From RYN-433 sp036558265 (GTDB taxonomy: Bacteria; Planctomycetota; Phycisphaerae; Tepidisphaerales; Tepidisphaeraceae): a stretch of DNA of 28,192 nt. Each line of letters opens with the position of its first letter. The stretch's first letter is position 1. Where the stretch lies: the NCBI GenBank assembly GCA_036558265.1, contig DATBFY010000507.1, forward strand, positions 1 through 28,192. Direction: 5' to 3'. Below are positions 1 to 8,565 of the stretch, piece after piece. Made by a program: the position numbers and the translations under genes. The notes under the pieces were generated by a model. The model ran no database searches. It was not told the origin of the DNA and saw only the letters and a list, made by a program, of their open reading frames with translations.

Positions 1-1049
<1,049 letters not shown>

Positions 1050-1068
1050 ACCAGCGCGGAGAAGCAAG

Positions 1069-1096
1069 AGGCCCACGGAGGTTGCTCCGTGGGCCT
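1069..1096. terminator. Hairpin between convergent trpB and secreted-protein gene
   Basis: Perfect 11-bp inverted repeat (AGGCCCACGGA / TCCGTGGGCCT) with a 6-nt loop, 19 nt after the trpB stop and 30 nt past the end of the opposing gene. There is no strong T-run on either side. It probably serves as a shared bidirectional terminator. Confidence 0.7.
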
Positions 1097-1126
1097 GGAT
1101 CTCGGGGTTGATGCGGCGGTGGTGGC

Positions 1127-2902
1127 TTACAGGCCGCCGGGTTGACCGGGGCCGGCGCCGCCTTGCTGCTGGAGCCACATCTGCATACCGGCGGCGATCA
1201 GGGCCTGGACGGTTTGGGCAGGGATGTACCCGTCGGCGCGGACGGCCGTGCCGTCGGTGGAGATGGCCCCGCCGATCGGCGGGAGGTTGGGCGGGAGCTT
1301 GACCCCGCCGGGCATGCCACGGGCGGCCATCACGTCCAGGATCGTGGAGGCGATCGTGTCGATCGGAACGTAGAAGGCGGCCAGGCGATTCTGCGGCAGC
1401 GCGGCGGCGACCTTCGCCGCGACGCCCTTGCCGACCGGGTCGTTGTCGGCCTTGGCCGCCTGGATGGCGCTGGCGAGCAGCGCGTCGCTCACGCCCACGA
1501 CGCTGATCGTCTTGTCAGGCGCCAGCGCGCCGGCGTAGGCGACCATGCCCTGCGGGCCGTAGAGCATCTGCATGAGGAACGCGACCTGCTGTTCCTGAGG
1601 CGTCTGGGGATTGCCCTTGAAGCTGGTCGTGAACTGATCGAGTTGGACGCCGTCCACGGTCTTGGCGGCGGCTTTCACTTCGGTAGCGCCCATCCCGCCA
1701 AAGCCGGTCAGCTTCATGACCTCGCCCTGGGCGCCGTAAACGCGGCGGATCGCTTCGGTGATCTTGGCGGAATCACCCTGGATCACGCCGACCAACTGGA
1801 TGACGCCCTGCTGCCCGAAGGCGGCGGCGGGCGGCGCGACCATCCCGAAGTTCGCCTGCTTGGCGGCGCCCATGTAATCCTTGGCGGCGGTGATGTAGTC
1901 CAGGATCGGCTTGCCGTCGGCGCCCATGCCCTGCAGTTCCTTCTCGATCGGCTCGACGAAGTCATTGAACATCTGGATGCCCGACTTCTCGACGACGAAG
2001 CCGCCGTAGACGAAGTATTTGCCGTCGGGCAATCCCCTGGTGAACGACGCGTCGGAATTCTTCATCTGCCCGAACCCCTTGCCGAAATAGCTCGCCGGGT
2101 CGAACTCGGCCATCAGCGTGGTGGAGATCCCGTCCTTGGTGAGGTTGATGCCGAAGGTGGCGGCGTCGGCGTCCTTGAGGAACTCCTCGATCGCGTTGAC
2201 GAACTGGCCCATGTACGTCTTGAGCACCGGCGCGTACTTCGGATTGGCGCCCGGGGCGTTGGCCATCGCCTTGTTGATGTCATTCAGGAACTTCTCCCTG
2301 TTCTGCTGGATGAGCGGGAGGACGTCGTTGCGGATCACCTTGAGGTTGGCGTAGGCGATCAGATCCTTGGCGTCGAGCTCCTTGGCGGCCACGCCCGTCA
2401 CCGCAATGCCGTTGCCCTTCTTGGCCAGCAGTTCCTTCTTCTGCGAGACGGCGGCAAACTTGCCCCAATCGCTGGCGTACATGGGCTGCCCGCCGGGGCT
2501 GAACGTGGTCAGGTCGCCCTCGGGCTTGCCGTTGGGCAAGGCCGTGGCGAACGCCTTGTAATCGCTCACCGGCACCAGGACCAGCACGTCGGGCTCGTTC
2601 TGTCCGGGCACGGCGGATTTCATGATCGCGACGGCGGCCTCGCCGGACTTGTTCAGCCCGGGCCCGAGGTTGCCCGCCGTGAGCAGGGTACCCAGCGGGT
2701 CATTCAGTTCCGGGCGGATGTTCGCCAGGCCCCACTGCTGGCTGAGCATGGCGACCTTCTGGCTTACGTCCTGCAGGTTCTTGATCTTGATGACGACCAG
2801 GGCCTCGCTGGGGACCAGTTGAAGCACCTGGGCGCGGGCGGCGCCGGCGAAGATCAGCGCCAGCGCGACAACGGCGAGGGCGAAACGACGAACATGTCTC
2901 AT
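1127..2902 (-). CDS. Secreted protein of unknown function (591 aa)
   Basis: Begins with a clear signal peptide (basic MRHVRR, hydrophobic core, ARA-Q cleavage site at about residue 24), so the mature protein is exported. The rest is a soluble alpha/beta-type sequence with no cysteine-rich, membrane or enzyme motif I recognise. It starts with PSEALVVIKIKNLQDVSQK and ends in a low-complexity Gln/Gly/Pro tail (QQQGGAGPGQPGG). Signal-peptide proteins of this look are common in planctomycetes. The ATG at 2902 is supported by an AAGGAG Shine-Dalgarno 8 nt upstream and a well-formed promoter at 3014-3041, which implies a leader of about 100 nt. It is monocistronic: trpB is convergent and moaA divergent. 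The opposite strand is also open over the same length, but the signal peptide, promoter and RBS favour the minus strand. Confidence 0.85.
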   Translation of the reverse strand: MRHVRRFALAVVALALIFAGAARAQVLQLVPSEALVVIKIKNLQDVSQKVAMLSQQWGLANIRPELNDPLGTLLTAGNLGPGLNKSGEAAVAIMKSAVPGQNEPDVLVLVPVSDYKAFATALPNGKPEGDLTTFSPGGQPMYASDWGKFAAVSQKKELLAKKGNGIAVTGVAAKELDAKDLIAYANLKVIRNDVLPLIQQNREKFLNDINKAMANAPGANPKYAPVLKTYMGQFVNAIEEFLKDADAATFGINLTKDGISTTLMAEFDPASYFGKGFGQMKNSDASFTRGLPDGKYFVYGGFVVEKSGIQMFNDFVEPIEKELQGMGADGKPILDYITAAKDYMGAAKQANFGMVAPPAAAFGQQGVIQLVGVIQGDSAKITEAIRRVYGAQGEVMKLTGFGGMGATEVKAAAKTVDGVQLDQFTTSFKGNPQTPQEQQVAFLMQMLYGPQGMVAYAGALAPDKTISVVGVSDALLASAIQAAKADNDPVGKGVAAKVAAALPQNRLAAFYVPIDTIASTILDVMAARGMPGGVKLPPNLPPIGGAISTDGTAVRADGYIPAQTVQALIAAGMQMWLQQQGGAGPGQPGGL

Positions 2903-3013
2903 CGGGGGTCTCCTTAACCGGGGCGGTTTCTCGTCTCTCCGTCACGCGCCGGCCCACGCGCACACCGCGCCGGACCAAGCCTTGGCACGCATCGCTGCGT
3001 GACGCGGACGGGT

Positions 3014-3041
3014 AGCATAACTAACCACCCTGTGTCGTCAA
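3014..3041 (-). promoter_or_regulatory. Sigma-70-like promoter of the 591-aa secreted protein
   Basis: On the minus strand TTGACG (3041-3036) and TATGCT (3019-3014) are separated by 16 nt, reading towards the gene that starts at 2902. Predicted transcription start is near 3007. Confidence 0.6.
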
Positions 3042-3128
3042 AGTTACAAATAGTGACGGGTTTTATAGGCCAATTCTCGCGTGCTATGCGGGTTGCCACA
3101 GCGGCTATCCAATCCACCGGTCCGTGAC

Positions 3129-3134
3129 TACAAT
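3129..3134 (+). promoter_or_regulatory. TACAAT -10 box just upstream of moaA
   Basis: TACAAT lies 8 nt before the moaA ATG. Transcription would begin at or within a base or two of the start codon, giving a leaderless mRNA. No convincing -35 and no Shine-Dalgarno are visible. The same arrangement recurs at 5941 and 17428. Confidence 0.45.
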
Positions 3135-3142
3135 TACGCCCG

Positions 3143-4246
3143 ATGCGGTTGAACGTCCTGGGCGACATCACGCGGCCGCTACAGACCGACACGGGCCCGC
3201 GCAGCATCGGGGCCGTCAAGGTGCTGCGCGTCAGCGTGACCGATCGCTGTAACTTCCGGTGTGTCTACTGCATGCCCGAAGAGGGTGTGCGGTGGCTGCC
3301 CAAGGGGGACATCCTCACCTTCGAGGAGATCGTCGAGATCGCGCGGGCGGCGATCGCAATCCACGGCATCCGCCGGTTCAAGCTGACCGGCGGCGAGCCG
3401 ACGATCCGACACGGGATCGTGGAGTTGGTCCGCCTGCTGCGTCAGATCGACGGGATCGAGGATCTGTCGCTGACCACGAACGGGCTCGTACTCGACGACC
3501 TGGCGCGGCCGCTGAAGGAGGCGGGGCTCGACCGGGTCACCGTCAGCATCGACAGCCTCCGACCGGATCGCTTCCGTCGCATCACCCGCACCGGCGACCT
3601 GGAAAGGGTGCTCAAGGGTCTGGACCGGTGCGAGCAGGTCGGCCTGGGCTCCGTCAAGGTCAACTGCGTCACCAGGCGCCGCACCAACGACGACGAAGTC
3701 GTCGATTTCGCGCGACTGACGTTGGGGCGACGAATGACGGTCCGATTCATCGAGTACATGCCGCTGGGCGATGCTGCGATACAGGGTTCGCAAAGGACGA
3801 TTGATGACTCGGAGGTGGGCCCGGCCGGAGGGTGCGGGGCCCAGGATCGCGGGGCGAACGCCTTCATCTCCGAAGCGGAGGTTCGCGCGGCGATCGAGGC
3901 GCGCTTGGGGACGCTCATCCCCGTGGATCGCGCGAGTGAGGCGGGCGTGGGGCCGGCGAACGTGTATCGGTTGAGCGGAAATCCCGCGGGACGGATCGGC
4001 TTCATCAGCGCGATGTCGGCTCCGTTCTGTTCGACCTGCAACCGGCTTCGCTTGACGGCCAACGGCGTGCTGCGATCGTGCCTCTTCGAGGGGGGCGAGG
4101 TGGACGTGCGCTCGATCCTCCGCGGTGTCGCACCGCCGGCACCACGACGCGCCGCGCTGGGGCAGGCGATGGTGGATTGCGTCCGGCTGAAACCCGACGT
4201 GCACGGGTCGCGGGGGAGCCAGCAGATGAGCCGGATCGGTGGTTGA
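3143..4246 (+). CDS. moaA: GTP 3',8-cyclase (molybdenum cofactor biosynthesis protein A)
   Basis: Radical-SAM enzyme that rearranges GTP into the precursor of cyclic pyranopterin monophosphate, the first step of molybdopterin synthesis. The N-terminal 4Fe-4S cluster motif is CNFRCVYC (Cys36, Cys40, Cys43) after VLRVSVTDR. KLTGGEPTIR follows. The second cluster is C-x2-C-x13-C at Cys296, Cys299 and Cys313. The protein ends in the catalytically needed Gly-Gly (SRIGG). At 367 residues it is longer than the usual 320-340, because of an insertion at about residues 211-240 rich in Gly, Asp and Gln between EYMPLGD and FISEAEVRAAI. No other moa or mob genes are in the window. The ATG has no Shine-Dalgarno but has TACAAT 8 nt upstream. 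Confidence 0.95.
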   Translation: MRLNVLGDITRPLQTDTGPRSIGAVKVLRVSVTDRCNFRCVYCMPEEGVRWLPKGDILTFEEIVEIARAAIAIHGIRRFKLTGGEPTIRHGIVELVRLLRQIDGIEDLSLTTNGLVLDDLARPLKEAGLDRVTVSIDSLRPDRFRRITRTGDLERVLKGLDRCEQVGLGSVKVNCVTRRRTNDDEVVDFARLTLGRRMTVRFIEYMPLGDAAIQGSQRTIDDSEVGPAGGCGAQDRGANAFISEAEVRAAIEARLGTLIPVDRASEAGVGPANVYRLSGNPAGRIGFISAMSAPFCSTCNRLRLTANGVLRSCLFEGGEVDVRSILRGVAPPAPRRAALGQAMVDCVRLKPDVHGSRGSQQMSRIGG

Positions 4247-4287
4247 CCACTGTGATCGGCTCGATTTCGATACGCCCAACGTGAGCA

Positions 4288-5163
4288 TCAAAGGCTTCCG
4301 CCTTCCGGCCAATGGTGCCAATTGGTGTTGGGGCGGACGGTGGGCCGATAGAGCGTCGGATCACCTGCGGCCATCGCATTGGCGAGCAACTGGAACGCTT
4401 CGGTCTCGCTCGGAAGTTCCCTGTTCATGATGTCCGGGTGCGTCCATCCATCGAGTTGCAGGAACAAGGGCAATCCCTCGCGTAACCCGTTGCGGCGCTC
4501 CCGTTCAGTTGCCAGGAGCGGTTGACGGTACTCTGGAAGAAGTCCTCGAAGCAGATGGTGACCTCTGAAGTCGAACTCTCCGCGATATTTCTCAAGCTTC
4601 TCGCGAAGTTGAGTGGCAAACCGCTCGCGGGCGTCATCTGGAACAGGGCGGCGGGGCGGATGCTTGATGAAGCTTCGAAGCCGCCGCTCGTAGCTTCGAA
4701 GCAGGTCGGCAACGTGCGACTCTGACACAGCCTCGCGGTCGATACCTCGAGCGGCGTAATGTGCTTCGTCTGTCCGCACCGGCACCACCGTGTCGCGTAT
4801 GCGGATCGAGCGAACGTCCGGTCGCACATCCTCGATGCCATCGAACGTGGGCCCATCCGGACCGTCGGACGTGACGTTCAGCGCTTGGTGCCGAAAACCC
4901 CAGCGATCCGTTTCCAATGTCACGCCGGTGCCGTAAAAATAAAGATCCAGTCTTATTCCATTGTGGCCAACTCCGCGGGGATTGAAGCCGAGGCGCTCGA
5001 TCACGATCGCCCACGCTGTGTCGTCCCGGTAAGCCGATAAGCGAGCATCGACAAAGTAGACGTAAGCCTCATCAAAGACCGGGAATTTCGGCCTCGCGCC
5101 AGGTTTCGGATCTGCCCGGTCGAGGGACTCCAAGATTTGCTCAGCGGTGTAGCCGGTACTCAT
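4288..5163 (-). CDS. Uncharacterised protein with FPVFDEAYVY / RLSAYRDDTAWAIVIE motifs
   Basis: Protein of 291 residues from the ATG at 5163. It contains FPVFDEAYVYFVDARLSAYR, WAIVIERLGFNPRG and a C-terminal NTNWHHWPEGG. From memory these belong to a family of uncharacterised bacterial proteins (I think catalogued as DUF7003, not verified). It has no signal peptide or membrane segment, so it is probably cytoplasmic. A frame extension to a TTG at 5211 is possible, but that TTG forms the -35 box of a plausible promoter, so the ATG is preferred. The gene is visibly richer in A/T at third positions than its neighbours, hinting at different ancestry. It is convergent with moaA (41-bp gap). Function unknown. 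Confidence 0.8.
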   Translation of the reverse strand: MSTGYTAEQILESLDRADPKPGARPKFPVFDEAYVYFVDARLSAYRDDTAWAIVIERLGFNPRGVGHNGIRLDLYFYGTGVTLETDRWGFRHQALNVTSDGPDGPTFDGIEDVRPDVRSIRIRDTVVPVRTDEAHYAARGIDREAVSESHVADLLRSYERRLRSFIKHPPRRPVPDDARERFATQLREKLEKYRGEFDFRGHHLLRGLLPEYRQPLLATERERRNGLREGLPLFLQLDGWTHPDIMNRELPSETEAFQLLANAMAAGDPTLYRPTVRPNTNWHHWPEGGSL

Positions 5164-5183
5164 CGATGTTGCGACGTCGTCCT

Positions 5184-5211
5184 TAAATATAAAAGGACCG
5201 TTTGGTTTCAA
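5184..5211 (-). promoter_or_regulatory. Promoter of the uncharacterised gene at 4288-5163
   Basis: TTGAAA (5211-5206) and TATTTA (5189-5184) on the minus strand are spaced 16 nt apart. The -10 box ends 20 nt before the ATG at 5163, so the leader would be only about 13 nt. Confidence 0.5.
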
Positions 5212-5311
5212 GCCCCTAACCGCCGAACGGATCGAGAATACATTACACTTTGTTGATTGCGAACCGCCCGTGGCTCACACCAATGGGCTATTCTCTTTTA
5301 CCGCTACACGG

Positions 5312-5863
5312 CTAGGTCCGAAGCCGCCGATCGTGACGCTTGCCCACGCGCAGGATCTGGGCGGAATGAAAGCGTCCTCGGTCGAAGGTGAGGCGGATGC
5401 CCTCGCAGACCGCCAGAGCCTTGCCCCAGGCGGCGTGATCGGCATCGGGGAGGGCGGCGACGGCGGCGAGCTCGGTCATGGCGCCGTGACCGACCACCAG
5501 TCCCCTGCCATTCTTTGACAGCGCCGCGGCGATCTCGCACCAGATATACGCCAGGTCCTGCGCCAGCCTCTTCGCCTTGCCCGATGACGCGGCGTCGGCG
5601 AACGCCTCAAAGGTCGACAGGCCCAGCACGTCATCGGGCAGCTTGTCCTGGGCGCGGCGCATGTGCAGGTCGTCGCGCGTCTCGTCCACGGCGAAACCCA
5701 TCGCGCACGCCGTCTCGACGCACCGCCAGGCGGAGCTGCACACGACCCGCTCGAACGGACCCATGCGCCGCCCCACGTCGCGCGCGAGCAGCACCCCCTG
5801 CTGCGAGAGGTGCTTGGCGGGCTGCTCTCGCTTGGAGTGACGCCGGACTTCCAGGGTTCGCAT
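5312..5863 (-). CDS. Histidine phosphatase family protein (SixA/phosphoglycerate mutase-like)
   Basis: Small (183 aa) cytoplasmic member of the histidine phosphatase superfamily. The catalytic motif is RHS (residues 8-10, the nucleophile being His9) in place of the more common RHG. A second conserved Arg lies in CSSAWRCVET (near residue 47) and the second catalytic His in VVGHGAM (His126). The small size suits SixA-like or other small phosphohistidine/phosphoester phosphatases; the substrate cannot be told from sequence. Upstream in-frame ATGs exist at 5890 and 5872, but a TTGACA-N18-TCCAAT promoter overlaps them and leaves only 7 nt before the ATG at 5863, which also begins the conserved strand MRTLEVRRHS. 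Divergent from the acyltransferase gene at 5956. Confidence 0.85.
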   Translation of the reverse strand: MRTLEVRRHSKREQPAKHLSQQGVLLARDVGRRMGPFERVVCSSAWRCVETACAMGFAVDETRDDLHMRRAQDKLPDDVLGLSTFEAFADAASSGKAKRLAQDLAYIWCEIAAALSKNGRGLVVGHGAMTELAAVAALPDADHAAWGKALAVCEGIRLTFDRGRFHSAQILRVGKRHDRRLRT

Positions 5864-5870
5864 GGCGGGC

Positions 5871-5900
5871 ATTGGACCGCCGATGCCCAAGGCCTGTCAA
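5871..5900 (-). promoter_or_regulatory. Promoter of the histidine phosphatase gene
   Basis: Consensus TTGACA (5900-5895) and TCCAAT (5876-5871) with an 18-nt spacer on the minus strand. Only 7 nt separate the -10 from the ATG at 5863, so the transcript would be leaderless or nearly so. Confidence 0.5.
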
Positions 5901-5917
5901 CGCCGGCGCGCCCGGGG

Positions 5918-5946
5918 CTTTTCCCCCGTCGCGTTGCCCCTACAAT
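5918..5946 (+). promoter_or_regulatory. Promoter-like element before the acyltransferase gene
   Basis: TACAAT (5941-5946) lies 9 nt before the ATG, with CTTTTC (5918-5923) 17 nt upstream as a weak -35. The block from GCTTTT to GCCCCTACAATC closely matches the one before panD (17403-17434). Confidence 0.45.
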
Positions 5947-5955
5947 CTCGGCCCG

Positions 5956-6885
5956 ATGCCCAGGGAACGGACCGACTTTCTCGACCGCCTGCAACTGCTC
6001 GGCGTGCGCGTGGTCTCGATGATGATGCAGTGCTGGCCGGTCAACGCCAACCTGCGGACCGCCAAGCGCCTGGGCGACCTGATGTACCGCTTCGACCGCA
6101 AGCACCGCGAGCGGGCGCTGGCCAACTTGCGGCGATCCTTCCCGGAATTGAGCGAAGGGCAGCGGGAGGTGCTGGCGCGGCGGAGCATGCAGGAACTGTT
6201 CATGTTCTTCGTGGAGATGCTGTTCACCACGCGCCTCCTGCGGATCGACACCTGGGCGCAGTACGTCGTGCTGGAGAACTTCGAAGTGCCGCTGGACCTG
6301 CTGCTGAGGCGCAAGAGCGGCCTGATCATGCTCACGGGGCACTACGGGAATTTTGAGATCCTGGGCTACCTGCTGGCGACGTTGGGCTTCCCGACGTCCT
6401 CAGTCGCGCGGCCCCTGGATAACCCACACCTGAGCGAGTTCGTCTTCGGCGTCCGCGAGCGGCAGGGCCAGCGGATCATCGCCAAGAAGGGCGCGACGCA
6501 GGACGTCATCGAGGTGATCGAAAGCCGCGGGGCGGTCGGCTTCGTGGCGGACCAGAACGCGGGCTCTAAAGGGATCTTCGTCGACTTCTTCGGGCGGAAG
6601 GCCAGCACATACAAATCAATTGGATTGCTGGCGATGCAATACGAAGTTCCGGTGGTCATCGGGTATTCGCGGCGCGTGGACGACCAGTTCAAGTTCGTCG
6701 TCGGCGCGCAGGACGTGATCTTCCCGGCCGACTGGAAGTCGCAGGACGACCCGCTGCGCTATATCACACAGCGGTATACCAAGGCGCTGGAAGACGCGAT
6801 CCGGGCCGACCCGGGGCAGTATTGGTGGGTACACCGGCGATGGAAGACGCGGCCAAAGGGGGAGGCGGCGGAGGCGTATGATTGA
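5956..6885 (+). CDS. Lysophospholipid/lipid A biosynthesis acyltransferase (LpxL/HtrB family)
   Basis: Inner-membrane-associated acyltransferase of the LpxL/LpxM family, which transfers a fatty acyl chain to a lipid A precursor or related glycolipid. The catalytic HX4E motif is in LTGHYGNFE (His129, Glu134). GFVADQNAG and the C-terminal YWWVHRRWKTRP are also typical. Its length of 309 residues fits the family. The frame is open much further upstream, but homology-like sequence begins only at MPRERTDFLDRLQLLG (ATG 5956), immediately after the TACAAT box. Carrying such an enzyme agrees with a Gram-negative-type outer membrane. It lies convergent to the glycosyltransferase gene, the two being separated by a strong hairpin repeat. 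Confidence 0.9.
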   Translation: MPRERTDFLDRLQLLGVRVVSMMMQCWPVNANLRTAKRLGDLMYRFDRKHRERALANLRRSFPELSEGQREVLARRSMQELFMFFVEMLFTTRLLRIDTWAQYVVLENFEVPLDLLLRRKSGLIMLTGHYGNFEILGYLLATLGFPTSSVARPLDNPHLSEFVFGVRERQGQRIIAKKGATQDVIEVIESRGAVGFVADQNAGSKGIFVDFFGRKASTYKSIGLLAMQYEVPVVIGYSRRVDDQFKFVVGAQDVIFPADWKSQDDPLRYITQRYTKALEDAIRADPGQYWWVHRRWKTRPKGEAAEAYD

Positions 6886-6895
6886 GAAGATTTGA

Positions 6896-6952
6896 CGTAT
6901 CACGGGCATCCTGCCCGTGCACAGCTCTCACGGGCAGGATGCCCGCGATACG
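6896..6952. repeat. Palindromic repeat, family A (ACGGGCATCCTGCCCGT), likely bidirectional terminator
   Basis: Two 24-nt arms (6896-6919 and 6929-6952) are inverted copies differing at one position, around a 9-nt loop. Each arm also contains a smaller palindrome, CACGGGCA/TGCCCGTG. It sits between convergent genes, starting 10 nt after the acyltransferase stop. It overlaps the last codons of the glycosyltransferase, whose final residues and stop codon are encoded by one arm. A shorter relative is at 17902-17920. Confidence 0.8.
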
Positions 6953-8013
6953 AGGAGTTGGCGATACTGCGGGAGGATCGCGTCCCAGGTGAAGCGGTCG
7001 CGGACGGTCTGGCGGGCGTTGTCGATCAGGCGCTGGCGAAGGGCAGGATCGTCGCGCAGCAGTCGGAGCGAATCGGCGAATTGGTCGGCGGAGAAGGGCG
7101 CATTGATGAGAAGACCGTTCTGCCGATCGGTGAGGATGTCGGTGACGCCGCCGGCGGCGCAGGCGACGACGGGGACGCCGCTGGCCATGGCTTCGAGGAG
7201 GACCAGGCCGAAGCCTTCGACCGTGGAGGGTTGCCAGAGGACGTCGATCTGGTTGAGCGCGTCCTGCGGGCGCGGGACGGCGCCGTGAAAATGGATGCGA
7301 TTCGCTACACGTGAGTGGGCGCCGGCGCGTTCGAGGGCGGGTCGGGCGGAGCCGTCGCCAAAGTAGTGGAGTTGAAAGTCGTCCGCCGCGGTGCATTCGA
7401 GGGCGGCGATCAGAAGGCCGGGGCTCTTGGCGGGGTCGAGCCGGCCCAGATAGCCGGCGCGGACGACAGGCCTGCGAAAGACCTCGAGGCGCGGGAAATC
7501 GTCGGGGGCGATCGCGTTGGGAATGACGGTGAACTTGGATTCGGGGATGCCGCTGCGTTGGCGCGCCATGCGGACGATCGCGGTCGAGGGGACGACGATC
7601 CGCTCGGCTCGGGCATGGGCCCAGCGCTGGGCCCACCAGTGCCAGCGCGGGCGAGGCTGGATGGTTTGGATCGATTGGAAGAAGCGGACGCCGGGCAGCT
7701 TTGCGGTGGCCAGCGCGGCGACGACGTTGGCGTGGACGAGGAAGCTGAAGACCGTGTCGATCGATCGCTCGCGGACGAGCGTGCGGAGGCGGCGGACGGT
7801 CGAGCGGAGCTGCGTGATCCGGCGCGCGCCCAGCGCGTGAACCGGAATCCCGACGGCGCGGATCGCCTCGGCGACGGGGCCGAGATCTTTGAGAGAGGCA
7901 ACTTCGATCTCGATGTCGGGCGGCGCGTGAAGGCGACGGGCAAGCTCGCGGACGACGGTGGGCGTGCCGCCGATTTCGAGGTCGGTGATGAGGAGGAGGA
8001 TTCGGCGGGGCAC
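6928..8013 (-). CDS. Group 1 / GT4-family glycosyltransferase
   Basis: Retaining GT-B fold glycosyltransferase (361 aa), probably acting on a lipid-linked or surface polysaccharide. The N-terminal Rossmann start RILLLITDLEIGGTPTVV holds the acceptor-side Gly-Gly. The donor domain shows AGYLGRLDPAKSP and the hallmark STVEGFGLVLLEAMASGVPVVA, whose two Glu residues are EX7E-like. The start is GTG at 8013, just 9 nt after the stop of the preceding zinc-ribbon gene, with no Shine-Dalgarno, so translation probably depends on the upstream gene. The last residues (SRASCP) and the stop codon are encoded within the family A repeat, suggesting the repeat inserted into or replaced the original 3' end. 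Donor and acceptor sugars are unknown. Confidence 0.9.
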   Translation of the reverse strand: MPRRILLLITDLEIGGTPTVVRELARRLHAPPDIEIEVASLKDLGPVAEAIRAVGIPVHALGARRITQLRSTVRRLRTLVRERSIDTVFSFLVHANVVAALATAKLPGVRFFQSIQTIQPRPRWHWWAQRWAHARAERIVVPSTAIVRMARQRSGIPESKFTVIPNAIAPDDFPRLEVFRRPVVRAGYLGRLDPAKSPGLLIAALECTAADDFQLHYFGDGSARPALERAGAHSRVANRIHFHGAVPRPQDALNQIDVLWQPSTVEGFGLVLLEAMASGVPVVACAAGGVTDILTDRQNGLLINAPFSADQFADSLRLLRDDPALRQRLIDNARQTVRDRFTWDAILPQYRQLLVSRASCP

Positions 8014-8022
8014 GGGGGGAGT

Positions 8023-8559
8023 TTAAGCGGGATCGACGAAAAGCGTATCGAGCGAGAACAACCCTGCGAACTGCTTTACGGACGCATCTGAATTGCTTCG
8101 AATCCAGCCGGCATCGATCATCGCGAAGATCACTCTGCCAATATCTTCCCCGTTTCTCAGGCCCCATTCACCGAATAATTCGCGCGCTTCGGACTCGTCA
8201 TTGAAATACTCGCGCGCCAGCTCTCTCACCTCTTTGCAGATGTCGATTGCCGTCGCGATGCGCAATGCCAGCGGCAATCCAACTCTCCTCGGCTTTGTCG
8301 CCGCAGCCCGCCAGGCATCGAATACGAACATCGCCGCATCGACGGATACGTGCGCGGAGCGCGCGATGGGCTCGAAACGGGCCCTATGGATCGCATCGAT
8401 CTGCTCATCGAGCTCCGGGAATTCACCGGATGGGATTGTTTCCAACGTCTCGGCGATGGGTACGCCGCACTCCGGACATCGCGACTCGGTGCTCAAACCG
8501 CGCAGGTTGTACTCGCAGTTGATGCAGGCCAGGTCGGATTGAATGGTCGCGGCGAACAC
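8023..8559 (-). CDS. Zinc-ribbon protein with Minf_1886-like domain
   Basis: Protein of 178 residues. Residues 12-31 form a zinc ribbon (C12-x2-C15, C28-x2-C31) of the form CINCEYNLRGL...CPEC, which I associate with planctomycetes. The remainder (about residues 55-178) resembles the uncharacterised Minf_1886 family, with FEPIARSAHVSVDA, then LFGEWGLRNGEDIGRVIF, AGWI and a final FAGLFSLDTLF. It has no signal peptide, so it is cytoplasmic; role unknown. The start is GTG at 8559, 6 nt after the stop of the amidotransferase gene, consistent with coupling in a four-gene operon. Codon use is more A/T-rich than in its neighbours. Confidence 0.82.
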   Translation of the reverse strand: MFAATIQSDLACINCEYNLRGLSTESRCPECGVPIAETLETIPSGEFPELDEQIDAIHRARFEPIARSAHVSVDAAMFVFDAWRAAATKPRRVGLPLALRIATAIDICKEVRELAREYFNDESEARELFGEWGLRNGEDIGRVIFAMIDAGWIRSNSDASVKQFAGLFSLDTLFVDPA

Positions 8560-8565
8560 AATCGT

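Noticed and set aside
1142..2917. A 591-codon open frame on the plus strand opposite the secreted protein gene
   Set aside because: High-GC antisense shadow: no Shine-Dalgarno, no domain-like sequence, and composition dominated by Asp/Gly/Arg/Leu repeats expected from complementing GC-rich codons.
6764..8167. Long Arg/Pro-rich open frame over the glycosyltransferase region
   Set aside because: Same-strand alternate frame of the GT4 gene with Arg/Pro/Ser low-complexity composition; no start signal or domain.
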